From positions 1 through 22,317 of the forward strand of contig PWNO01000295.1 of NCBI GenBank assembly GCA_003557765.1: a DNA stretch of 22,317 nt. The letters run 5' to 3'. Each line of letters opens with the position of its first letter. Within the stretch, counting starts at the first letter, position 1. The notes under the pieces are model-generated. The model searched no databases and was not told where the DNA came from. It was given only the letters and a program-made list of their open reading frames with translations. The position numbers and the translations under genes were made by a program. This document shows, piece by piece, positions 7,411 to 14,510 of this stretch. The DNA comes from Bacteroidales bacterium (GTDB lineage: Bacteria > Bacteroidota > Bacteroidia > Bacteroidales > UBA7960).

Positions 7411-7454
7411 CTTTTTCATTTCTCCCTTTTGTCATTTTTTCCTTTCATTATTTC
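7411..7454 (+). other. Pyrimidine-rich tract upstream of the YigZ-family gene
   Basis: Forty-four bases almost free of purines on the top strand, built from imperfect TTTTCATTTCTCCC-like units with TCATT repeated four times. It ends 15 bp before the ATG at 7470. No clear hairpin or promoter motif is seen. It resembles the other skewed intergenic tracts in this window, but with a different unit. Confidence 0.5.
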
Positions 7455-7469
7455 AGCACGTAAAACCAA

Positions 7470-8078
7470 ATGACAGACACATATAAAACGATCAAAAGAG
7501 AATCACAAGGTTTATATAAGGAAAAAGGCAGCAAGTTCGTTGCGCTGGCCTTCCCTGTCAGGGATGAGCAACAGATCAGGGAAATACTTGCAGGGGTAAA
7601 AAAAGATTATTACGATGCGCAGCACCATTGCTACGCCTGGGTGTTGGGTTATGACCAGGCGCATCATAAGTTTAACGATGATGGCGAGCCGTCCGGCACG
7701 GCTGGGAAACCGATTTGGGGACAATTGCGATCCCATGATATATGCAATGCGCTGATCATCGTGGTGCGCTACTTTGGAGGTACCAAGCTTGGCGTGCGTG
7801 GTCTGATTGATGCTTACAAGGGAGCAGCACGCGATGCCCTGGAAAACAATAATGTGGTAACCAGGACCATTCGTGATTACTACAGCATCGATTTTGATTA
7901 CCCGGCCATGAACGATGTGATGCGGATTATGAAGGAGTTTGATCTGCCCCAACATACACATGACTTTGGCATACGTTGCCGCATTGAATTCTCCATACGG
8001 CAAAAAGATACAGAAAAAGTGTTGAATCATTTTAAATTACTTCGGGAAACAAATTTATCTTTTATGTATACCCTCTGA
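7470..8078 (+). CDS. YigZ/IMPACT-family protein
   Basis: A 202-residue protein of the UPF0029/IMPACT family at its usual length. The family core is clear: KGSKFVALAFPV near residue 19, YDAQHHCYAW, the signature DDGEPSGTAGKP (about 71-82), VVRYFGGTKLGVRGL (about 98-112) and YKGAARDAL, followed by a C-terminal ferredoxin-like half. Family members are linked to translation or ribosome-related regulation in other organisms, but the bacterial function is not settled. It is cytoplasmic with no membrane segment. It follows ribD by 102 bp in the same direction. Confidence 0.93.
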   Translation: MTDTYKTIKRESQGLYKEKGSKFVALAFPVRDEQQIREILAGVKKDYYDAQHHCYAWVLGYDQAHHKFNDDGEPSGTAGKPIWGQLRSHDICNALIIVVRYFGGTKLGVRGLIDAYKGAARDALENNNVVTRTIRDYYSIDFDYPAMNDVMRIMKEFDLPQHTHDFGIRCRIEFSIRQKDTEKVLNHFKLLRETNLSFMYTL

Positions 8079-8200
8079 TTTATAAACTGTTGTTTTGAAC
8101 TCATATTCCAAATAAGTTTTTTTCAGTTTTTGCCTATTGCATATATAAGGAATTAGCCTTAATATTGCTATTCATTAATTCCACCAAACGTACGAATGTC

Positions 8201-8974
8201 ATGTTCAGGCACCGAAATTCCTTAATCGGTATCACCTTTCCTATACTCCTGCTTTTTGCTTCCTGCGGGGTGCCTGAGCCGCCTGTGCGCATTGAAGGAG
8301 AATTGATTCCAGTCGACCAGGAACACATTGGAGAAAAAGACCGGGCGGTGGATTCCATTATTGCCATTTACAGGGAGGCGCTGGAAGAGGAAATGGAAGT
8401 GGTGCTTGCCTATTCTGCACAACGGCTTGAGCGAGGTACACCCGAGGGCTTGCTGAACAACTTCGTGGCAGACCTGATCATGCAGCAAGGGCAAGACCTA
8501 TATATTCATAAGGATGGCCGGCCCATAGATTTTACACTGCTGAATTATGGTGGGTTGCGCGCACCATTGCCGGAAGGGCCGGTTACCCGCGCCAACATCT
8601 TTGAGCTGATGCCTTTTGAGAATGAAATGATGGTGCTTACCCTCACCCCCGAAAGTACGAGGGAAGCATTTGAGTACCTGGCAAACGCCAATGTGGGCAT
8701 GCCGGTAAGCGGCATTGAATTGGTGGTTGCGGATAATCAAGTCGAAGAAGTCTACATACAGGGAAAGCCTTTTGACAGCACGCGGCAATACAAAGTATTA
8801 ACCTCAGACTACCTGGCGGGTGGTGGAGACGACATGCACTTTTTTCTTGATGCGATACATGAAGAAGTGTTGGGAAAAAGAATACGGGATGCCATCATCG
8901 CCCATGCCATTAAGCTAGATGAGCGCAGAGAAAAAATAAACAGTGAACTGGACGGTCGCATAAGAATCAAATAA
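8201..8974 (+). CDS. Lipoprotein with a 5'-nucleotidase C-terminal (substrate-binding) domain
   Basis: From the ATG at 8201 the product is 257 residues. It starts MFRHRNSLIGITFPILLLFASC, a lipoprotein signal with lipobox FASC. An in-frame ATG at 8165 would add 12 polar residues before the signal and is less likely. The mature part matches the 5'-nucleotidase C-terminal domain: TPEGLLNNFVADLI, LNYGGLRAPLPEGPVTRANI, LMPFENEMMVLTL, and YKVLTSDYLAGGGDD near the end. In UshA-type enzymes this domain binds the nucleotide and is fused behind the metal domain. Here it is a separate protein, probably lipid-anchored in the periplasm. The catalytic gene starts 2 bp downstream, so the two are surely co-transcribed and likely form one enzyme. 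Confidence 0.87.
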   Translation: MFRHRNSLIGITFPILLLFASCGVPEPPVRIEGELIPVDQEHIGEKDRAVDSIIAIYREALEEEMEVVLAYSAQRLERGTPEGLLNNFVADLIMQQGQDLYIHKDGRPIDFTLLNYGGLRAPLPEGPVTRANIFELMPFENEMMVLTLTPESTREAFEYLANANVGMPVSGIELVVADNQVEEVYIQGKPFDSTRQYKVLTSDYLAGGGDDMHFFLDAIHEEVLGKRIRDAIIAHAIKLDERREKINSELDGRIRIK

Positions 8975-8976
8975 AG

Positions 8977-9909
8977 ATGCATAGCATTGACAGACGCAGG
9001 TTTTTAAAAACTGTTGGAATAGCGGGTGCAGCGTCGCTTGCCGGATTGCCTGCACTGGCTTTGCGCAATGCCGGAATCAGTAAGATCGCCATCATTCACA
9101 CCAACGACCTTCACAGTCGCCTGGATGCTTACCCGGAAGATGATGTGGATTATCCCGGAATGGGTGGGTTTGCACGAATAGCAGCATTGATCAACAAAAC
9201 CAGGGAAGAAAATCAGCATGTGCTTGTGCTGGATGCGGGTGATGTGTTTCAGGGAACCCCCTACTTCAATATGTATGGAGGTAAACCTGAGCTGAAACTG
9301 ATGAGTAAAATGGGTTATGATGCTGTGGCGTTTGGAAACCACGAATTTGACAATGGCAAGGATGGCTTCCTGGAAGTTTTGCCTTATGCTGACTTTCCCT
9401 TCCTGGCTGCCAATTATGACTTCAGTGATACCATCCTGGCCGGCAAGGTCAGGGATTACAATATACTCAACCGGGGTGATCTGAAAATAGGCGTATATGG
9501 CCTTGGTATTGAAATGGAAGGATTGGTCAGCCGTAATCTTTATGGAAATACGGTATATTTGGATCCGGTCGACGTGGCCCTGGAAATGGAAGACACGCTC
9601 CACAATAAATATGGCTGCGACCTGATCATCTGCTTATCACATTTGGGTTACAAATATGAAGATGATAAAATCAGTGATACCCGGATTGCGCAAGAAACCC
9701 GCCTTACCCATCTTATCATAGGCGGTCATACGCACACCCTGCTTGACCCGCCAGCTTTGGTAAAAAATAAGGCTGGAAAGAAGGTATGGATTGCCCAGGC
9801 TGGCTATGGAGGAACTTATGCTGGAAGACTGAATGTATATATCGACCAACAGGCTGGAGACCTTTTCGTCGAATCATATACAATTAAATTAGGACATAAA
9901 CAAGGGTAA
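8977..9909 (+). CDS. 5'-nucleotidase-type metallophosphatase (catalytic domain only) with Tat-like signal
   Basis: A 310-residue metallophosphoesterase. The N-terminus has RRRFLKT (residues 6-12), then a hydrophobic stretch to about residue 29, fitting a twin-arginine signal and periplasmic export. Metal and catalytic residues of the UshA type are in place: HTNDLHSR (Asp44, His46), DAGDVFQGTP (Asp89), FGNHEFDNG (Asn121, His122), LSHLG (His222) and GGHTHTLL (His251, His253). It lacks the C-terminal nucleotide-binding domain, which is encoded by the gene just before it. Expected activity is hydrolysis of nucleotides or similar phosphate esters for scavenging; the substrate is not known. The 2-bp gap indicates an operon. 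Confidence 0.92.
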   Translation: MHSIDRRRFLKTVGIAGAASLAGLPALALRNAGISKIAIIHTNDLHSRLDAYPEDDVDYPGMGGFARIAALINKTREENQHVLVLDAGDVFQGTPYFNMYGGKPELKLMSKMGYDAVAFGNHEFDNGKDGFLEVLPYADFPFLAANYDFSDTILAGKVRDYNILNRGDLKIGVYGLGIEMEGLVSRNLYGNTVYLDPVDVALEMEDTLHNKYGCDLIICLSHLGYKYEDDKISDTRIAQETRLTHLIIGGHTHTLLDPPALVKNKAGKKVWIAQAGYGGTYAGRLNVYIDQQAGDLFVESYTIKLGHKQG

Positions 9910-10041
9910 AAACATTTTTTTATTCACTTTTTTTAAGCAATTTTTGTTAATAACTTAATAGGCCCATGGACCTGTACTGAGTGCTTGATTATCAAGATCG
10001 AAGCTTTTGACCACTGAATTCCACTGAAACCAAAACACGGC

Positions 10042-11493
10042 ATGGAGCAAACGTACGAAAAGGTATGGTCAGAATGTTTGGCTGTCATTAAGGACAACAT
10101 CAGTCCTAGTGCCTTTAAGACTTGGTTTGCGCCCATTAAACCGGTTCGACTGAATAAGAATGTACTTACCCTTCAGGTTCCCAGTCAGTTTTTTTATGAG
10201 TGGCTGGAAGAACATTACATCGACTTGCTCAAAAAAACCATCAAAAAGGAACTTGGACAGGATGGCAGGCTGGAATACAGCATCATCATGGACAATACCA
10301 AGTCCAAACAACACAATCAGCCTTTCACGGTGCACGCACCCACCCTGAATAAAAAAGCCCTGAAGAATCCACCCATCAATATTCCGATTGACCTGAACAA
10401 GGATTCGGTTGAAGCCAGGACGGTGCCCAACCCATTTGTGATTCCCGGATTAAAAAAGCTGAACATTCATCCCCAGCTGATCGATTCCTACAATTTTGAA
10501 AATTTCATCCAGGGTGATTGCAACCGCCTGGCGCGAAGTGCCGGCCTGGCTGTGGGACAAAATCCGGGTAAAACTTCCTTTAATCCGCTACTCATTTACA
10601 GTGGAAACGGCCTGGGCAAAACGCACCTGGCGCATGCCATAGGCATCGAAGTGAAAAGCCATTATCCCGAAAAAACTGTGTTGTATGTGACCGCCGAACA
10701 GTTTACAAACCAGTTTATTGATTCGATCAGGAACAACAACCAAAACGACTTTGTCCATTTTTACCAGATGATCGATGTGCTGATTGCAGATGATATCCAT
10801 TGCCTTGCCGGCAAGCCTAAAACGCAGGATGTATTTTTTCACCTGTTTAACTACCTCCATCAGAGTGGCAAGCAAATTGTGATCACCAGCGATCAGCCGC
10901 CAGTGGAGATGAGTGGCATAGAACCCCGTTTACTGTCCAGGTTTAAGTGGGGTTTGTCGGCCGATCTGCAGCTTCCTGATTTTGAAACCCGCATGGCTAT
11001 TCTGCAAAAGAAGATCCTCAATGACGGTGTTGAAATGCCCACAGAGGTGCTGGAGCTTATCAGCTCAAAGATCAACACCAATGTCCGCGAAATGGAGGGT
11101 GCACTAATCTCCATCCTGGCACAGTCATCCATGAACAAAAAGGACATTAACCTGAAACTGGCTGCCCATGTGATTGACAAATTCGTAAAGCATACTCCCC
11201 AGGAGATTACCATTGATTATATCCAGAAGACCGTTTGCCAATATTTTGACATCCCCCTGGAAAAGCTCAAGTCGAAAAGCCGAAAACGCGAAACGGTGCA
11301 AGCCAGGCAACTCGCCATGTACTTTTCCAAAGTTTATACGAAATCCTCCCTCGCGGTGATTGGAAATAAATGTGGCAATAAGGACCATGCTACCGTTTTG
11401 CATGCTTGTAAAACGGTGCGCAACCTTATAGATACCGATAAGCGTTTTAAACGCTACGTGGATGACCTTGAAAACATCATCAGGATTACCTGA
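10042..11493 (+). CDS. dnaA: Chromosomal replication initiator DnaA
   Basis: A 483-residue protein with all four DnaA domains: domain I (about 1-80, with FKTWFAPIKP), a linker (about 85-140), AAA+ ATPase (about 145-365) and the DNA-binding domain (about 385-483). Visible motifs are Walker A SGNGLGKT (187-194), Walker B VLIADDIH (246-253), sensor I ITSD (281-284), the arginine-finger region EPRLLSRFKWG (294-304), sensor II NVREMEGAL (347-355), and the DnaA signature KDHATVLHACKTV (447-459). The first Walker A residue is Ser187 instead of the usual Gly. Sequence and linker resemble Bacteroidota DnaA. I found no consensus TTATCCACA-type DnaA boxes in the flanking gaps (9910-10041, 11494-11796), so the origin is not shown here. 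Confidence 0.97.
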   Translation: MEQTYEKVWSECLAVIKDNISPSAFKTWFAPIKPVRLNKNVLTLQVPSQFFYEWLEEHYIDLLKKTIKKELGQDGRLEYSIIMDNTKSKQHNQPFTVHAPTLNKKALKNPPINIPIDLNKDSVEARTVPNPFVIPGLKKLNIHPQLIDSYNFENFIQGDCNRLARSAGLAVGQNPGKTSFNPLLIYSGNGLGKTHLAHAIGIEVKSHYPEKTVLYVTAEQFTNQFIDSIRNNNQNDFVHFYQMIDVLIADDIHCLAGKPKTQDVFFHLFNYLHQSGKQIVITSDQPPVEMSGIEPRLLSRFKWGLSADLQLPDFETRMAILQKKILNDGVEMPTEVLELISSKINTNVREMEGALISILAQSSMNKKDINLKLAAHVIDKFVKHTPQEITIDYIQKTVCQYFDIPLEKLKSKSRKRETVQARQLAMYFSKVYTKSSLAVIGNKCGNKDHATVLHACKTVRNLIDTDKRFKRYVDDLENIIRIT

Positions 11494-11557
11494 TCCATCC
11501 TGCAACAATATGCATCTGCATTCCTCATCCCATATGATTGCATTCCGTTAATTTGGT

Positions 11558-11565
11558 TATTTTTG
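11558..11565 (+). promoter_or_regulatory. Possible -7 element in the dnaA-phosphatase gap
   Basis: TATTTTTG fits TAnnTTTG. At -33 there is only a weak ATTG (11537-11540, 17-bp spacing). A start about 7 bp downstream would place the structured element at 11579-11666 at the 5' end of the transcript. Confidence 0.3.
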
Positions 11566-11571
11566 CCAGCG

Positions 11572-11700
11572 AGTGAACGGGCATGCCTGCAGATACTTTG
11601 ATTCCCGCAAGCCATAATGTCTGATTATGGCAACAGAAATTTCATAGTAACGCTGCAACCTTGCCCCTGTTTTTGCGGCATAGCAAAAAAAATAAAGTTT
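11572..11700 (+). ncRNA. Candidate structured RNA (6S-like shape) or leader, after dnaA
   Basis: The 303-bp gap holds a nested fold. GGGCA (11579-11583) pairs with TGCCC (11662-11666), TGCAG (11588-11592) with CTGCA (11653-11657), and TACT (11594-11597) with AGTA (11646-11649). The apex is a perfect 8-bp hairpin, GCCATAAT-GTCTG-ATTATGGC (11611-11631). Between the inner stem and the apex is an open internal loop of about 13 x 14 nt. A rod with a large central bubble is the hallmark of 6S RNA, but length and sequence do not prove it. It could instead be a leader of the phosphatase gene at 11797. No protein-coding frame here is convincing. Confidence 0.33.
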
Positions 11701-11796
11701 TTTGTCGACGAGCTTGCCATGCATTAAGCATCTTCCTCCGTAAAACAGTTTTTGCATGGCTTGGATAATAAACATTAACGTTCTATATACTGGATT

Positions 11797-12261
11797 ATGC
11801 GCATTTTAATGGTTTGTTTGGGAAACATTTGCCGGTCGCCACTGGCAGAAGGGGTCATGAGAGAAAAAGCCAGGGAGTCAGGACTCGACATTTCTGTGGA
11901 TTCGGCCGGCACGGCAGCATATCATGTGGGTGAACCACCGGATAAGCGATCACAGGAAGTGGCCAGAAAACACGGTATCGACATCTCCGATCAGCGTGCA
12001 AGGCAGTTTGAAGTGCGGGATTTCGATCAGTTTGACAAGATCTATGTCATGGATCGCCAAAACTATGAAGATGTCATTGCCCTTGCTTCGGATCAAGCAC
12101 AAGCACAAAAAGTTGACTTTATCCTGAATGAATTGTATCCAGGCGAAAACAGGCGCGTACCCGATCCTTATTACGGAGGAAAGGACGGTTTCGATCGTGT
12201 ATATGAGATGCTGGAAGGCAGCTGCAGTAAAGTGATTCAAAAACTTCTTGATCGGGCTTGA
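11797..12261 (+). CDS. Low-molecular-weight protein tyrosine phosphatase
   Basis: A 154-residue protein of standard length. The N-terminal P-loop CLGNICRS (Cys7 nucleophile, Arg13, Ser14) and the general-acid motif DPYYGG (Asp123) are both intact, and DSAGTAAYHVGEPPDKR is typical of the family. It removes phosphate from tyrosine residues (some relatives act on phospho-arginine) and is cytoplasmic. It lies between dnaA and an RsmI-like methylase, a neighbourhood familiar from Bacteroidota. No tyrosine kinase gene is in the window, so the partner is unknown. Confidence 0.95.
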   Translation: MRILMVCLGNICRSPLAEGVMREKARESGLDISVDSAGTAAYHVGEPPDKRSQEVARKHGIDISDQRARQFEVRDFDQFDKIYVMDRQNYEDVIALASDQAQAQKVDFILNELYPGENRRVPDPYYGGKDGFDRVYEMLEGSCSKVIQKLLDRA

Positions 12262-12424
12262 TGCTTACGGCTATTCACCCCGGTCGAAGCGAAGGGACAA
12301 ATAGATTACAGGTTGAACGCAGTAAATGCCATGCGATATTGGCGACTATTAGGAATTGTTGCCATATGAAGGGCATATTGCATGAGCTGGTATTTGCAAT
12401 TCGTTTTTTTGAAAGATACAATGA

Positions 12425-13408
12425 ATGGTTGAAATAGGGCAACACATACCTGATAAGAAAATGCTTCTGGATGCCCGCGAGGTCATAGCTCCTTACGTGC
12501 ATCGAACGCCGGTACTGACTTGTTCAACACTGGATCGGATGTTTGGTGCCACACTGTATTTTAAATGTGAAAACTTTCAGAAAGGCGGTGCATTCAAGTT
12601 TCGGGGAGCCAGTCATGCCGTGATGACACTCCCGCAGGATCAGTTATCCAAAGGGGTGGCCACCCACTCCTCGGGAAATCACGCCCAGGCCTTGTCCCTT
12701 GCTGCGCGCATGCGCGGCATACAGGCCCACGTCGTGATGCCTGAGCATGCACCCCGGATCAAGGTGGCAGCGGTGGAACAATATGGTGGAAACATCCGTT
12801 TCTGCGCCCCTACCCTTCCCGACCGGGAAGCCACCCTGGAAAAGGTCGTCAGGGAAACCGGAGCCGCGGAGATCCATCCATACAATGATTACCGGATCAT
12901 TGCCGGGCAGGCTTCCGTGGCAGCGGAAATATATGAAGAAGTGAGCTGCCCGGACATCCTGCTGGTACCTGTTGGAGGTGGCGGTTTATTGAGCGGCAGC
13001 ATTCTCAGCACCAGGTACTTTTCTCCTGGCACCAGGGTATATGCAGCCGAACCGGAAAAGGCTGATGATGCGCACCAAAGCTTCAGACAGGGTCGTTTCA
13101 TTCCGTCAGATAAGCCGCAAACTATTGCTGACGGACTGCGCACCTCCCTGGGCAGCAAAACATATCCCATCATCATGGAAGGCGTAACAGACATCCTCAC
13201 GGCCAGTGAAGATAGTATTGCCAGCGCCATGCGCCTGATCTGGGAGCGCATGAAGATTGTGGTTGAACCCAGCGCGGCCGTGCCACTCGCCTGTATCATA
13301 GACAACCCGGTGCCGTTTCGGAATAGGCGCATAGCCATTATCATCTCAGGTGGAAATGCAGACTTGATGAACCTCCCATGGATGAATCAAGCGGCCAGCA
13401 TACATTAA
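12425..13408 (+). CDS. Threonine/serine dehydratase (PLP fold type II, no regulatory domain)
   Basis: A 327-residue PLP enzyme of the threonine ammonia-lyase/serine racemase group. The PLP lysine lies in FQKGGAFKFRGA (Lys59), the substrate loop is SSGNHAQALS (about 81-90), the phosphate-binding loop PVGGGGLLSG (about 181-190), and the C-terminal ISGGNADL contacts the cofactor. It would deaminate threonine to 2-oxobutanoate or serine to pyruvate. It ends after the catalytic domain with no ACT-type domain, which fits the catabolic (TdcB-like) or serine-racemase-like short form rather than biosynthetic IlvA. The ATG at 12425 is used because the ATG at 12421 meets a stop after three codons. Exact substrate is not decided by sequence. 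Confidence 0.93.
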   Translation: MVEIGQHIPDKKMLLDAREVIAPYVHRTPVLTCSTLDRMFGATLYFKCENFQKGGAFKFRGASHAVMTLPQDQLSKGVATHSSGNHAQALSLAARMRGIQAHVVMPEHAPRIKVAAVEQYGGNIRFCAPTLPDREATLEKVVRETGAAEIHPYNDYRIIAGQASVAAEIYEEVSCPDILLVPVGGGGLLSGSILSTRYFSPGTRVYAAEPEKADDAHQSFRQGRFIPSDKPQTIADGLRTSLGSKTYPIIMEGVTDILTASEDSIASAMRLIWERMKIVVEPSAAVPLACIIDNPVPFRNRRIAIIISGGNADLMNLPWMNQAASIH

Positions 13409-13438
13409 TTTTAGTGAAGAATGAAGAAGGTGATGATC

Positions 13439-13467
13439 CGGGGTAATGCCGAATTTGGCAGGCCCCG
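13439..13467 (+). other. GC-rich hairpin before the RsmI-like gene
   Basis: CGGGG (13439-13443) pairs with CCCCG (13463-13467), and TGCC (13447-13450) with GGCA (13457-13460), around a GAATTT loop. No T-run follows, so it is not a clear intrinsic terminator. It may be a leader or mRNA-processing structure. It immediately precedes the rejected upstream start of the next gene. Confidence 0.35.
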
Positions 13468-13539
13468 ATGATTATCCGGAAGAGACCTGCAGAGACAGCA
13501 CCAGGGTTGTCGGTTGAATGCAATGCAAAACAAGCCAAT

Positions 13540-14268
13540 ATGAAGGATTCATCGTCAAAGATTACCGGCACGTTATACCTTATTCCTTCTTCGCTTGGGG
13601 AGAGGGACCTGTCATCAGTCTGGCCAGAGGGTAACCGTTTGGTGATCCTTTCGCTGGATGCCTTCATCGTGGAAAACCTGCGCACCGCCCGCCGTTTTTT
13701 ACGCAGGGCTGGCTATGACAAAAATTTTGATACGGTCAGTTTTTATTTGCTAAACAAGCATACAGCCCATGGCGAGTTACAGGCATTTTTAGCTCCCTGT
13801 AAGGAAGGACGCTCCATCGGATTGTTATCTGAAGCTGGTGTGCCGTGCATTGCGGATCCGGGTCAGGTCATCGTGGCTGAAGCGCACCGAAGCAATATTC
13901 CCGTAAAACCATTAACGGGTCCAAGTTCCATCCTGTTGGCCCTGATGGCTTCCGGTATGAACGGACAGGCGTTTTGCTTTCACGGATACCTTCCGATCCA
14001 GCAGGACGGGCGCATCCGGAAAATCAAAAGCCTGGACAAAATTGCGAAACAAAGTGGAGCAACACAGATCTTTATGGAAACACCTTACAGGAACAACACC
14101 CTGCTGAAGGACTTGCTGGCCCATACGCAACCACACACCCGGCTCTGTATCGCTGCAGACTTGTGCATGCCCACCGAATTTGTCCATACGAAGACCATAT
14201 CCGAATGGCAATCCCATGGATACCCGGATCTGCATAAACGCCCGGCGATCTATCTTCTTGGGCAATAG
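13540..14268 (+). CDS. RsmI-family SAM-dependent methyltransferase
   Basis: A 242-residue protein of the tetrapyrrole-methylase superfamily, RsmI branch, in the shorter form usual in Bacteroidota. It starts with TLYLIPSSLGE; then SEAGVPCIADPG, the SAM-site loop, near residue 88; then LTGPSSILLALMASGMNG and FHGYLP; and ETPYRNNTLL further on. RsmI proteins 2'-O-methylate C1402 of 16S rRNA; whether this divergent form does the same is inferred. An in-frame ATG at 13468 would add 24 residues (MIIRKRPAETAPG...) with no family match, so the ATG at 13540, directly before MKDSSSKITGTLYL, is preferred. Confidence 0.87.
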   Translation: MKDSSSKITGTLYLIPSSLGERDLSSVWPEGNRLVILSLDAFIVENLRTARRFLRRAGYDKNFDTVSFYLLNKHTAHGELQAFLAPCKEGRSIGLLSEAGVPCIADPGQVIVAEAHRSNIPVKPLTGPSSILLALMASGMNGQAFCFHGYLPIQQDGRIRKIKSLDKIAKQSGATQIFMETPYRNNTLLKDLLAHTQPHTRLCIAADLCMPTEFVHTKTISEWQSHGYPDLHKRPAIYLLGQ

Positions 14269-14450
14269 CCTGTCCTTATTTCTTTTTATAACCCTCGTGG
14301 CCAAATTACTTTGGCTGATGAATAATCTCTTTAATGCTTCATTTGTTGAATAATGGAATAAATGTTATTATGATTGTGTTACGTTGCCATAAAATGATTG
14401 GCTTAAAAGTTATAATCCTCTCAAATACTGGTATGAATGAGCTTTATCTG

Positions 14451-14481
14451 TTTGATAATTCATAATTCTTTATTATGTTTG
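14451..14481 (+). promoter_or_regulatory. Bacteroidota-type promoter of the histidine kinase gene
   Basis: TTTG at 14451-14454 and TATGTTTG at 14474-14481 are separated by exactly 19 bp, matching the Bacteroidota housekeeping pattern TTTG-N19-TAnnTTTG. Transcription would start near 14488, about 23 bp before the ATG at 14511. Confidence 0.72.
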
Positions 14482-14510
14482 CAGGCTATTCAAAAATCAC
14501 CTAACAATAT

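Noticed and set aside
8165..8200. Upstream ATG for the lipoprotein
   Set aside because: It would place 12 extra residues ahead of an otherwise normal lipoprotein signal that starts at 8201.
9004..9603. A 199-codon minus-strand frame opposite the metallophosphatase gene
   Set aside because: The plus strand carries all metallophosphatase motifs; the antisense product shows no domain and no plausible start site.
9910..10041. Chromosomal origin next to dnaA
   Set aside because: The gap is AT-rich but no TTATCCACA-like DnaA boxes were found by eye here or at 11494-11796.
11557..11775. Minus-strand 72-codon frame in the gap after dnaA
   Set aside because: It has no motif or ribosome site and overlaps the structured element; composition does not look coding.
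13468..13539. Upstream ATG extending the RsmI-like protein by 24 residues
   Set aside because: The extra residues do not fit the family N-terminus and the ATG directly abuts a GC-rich hairpin; the start at 13540 fits better.
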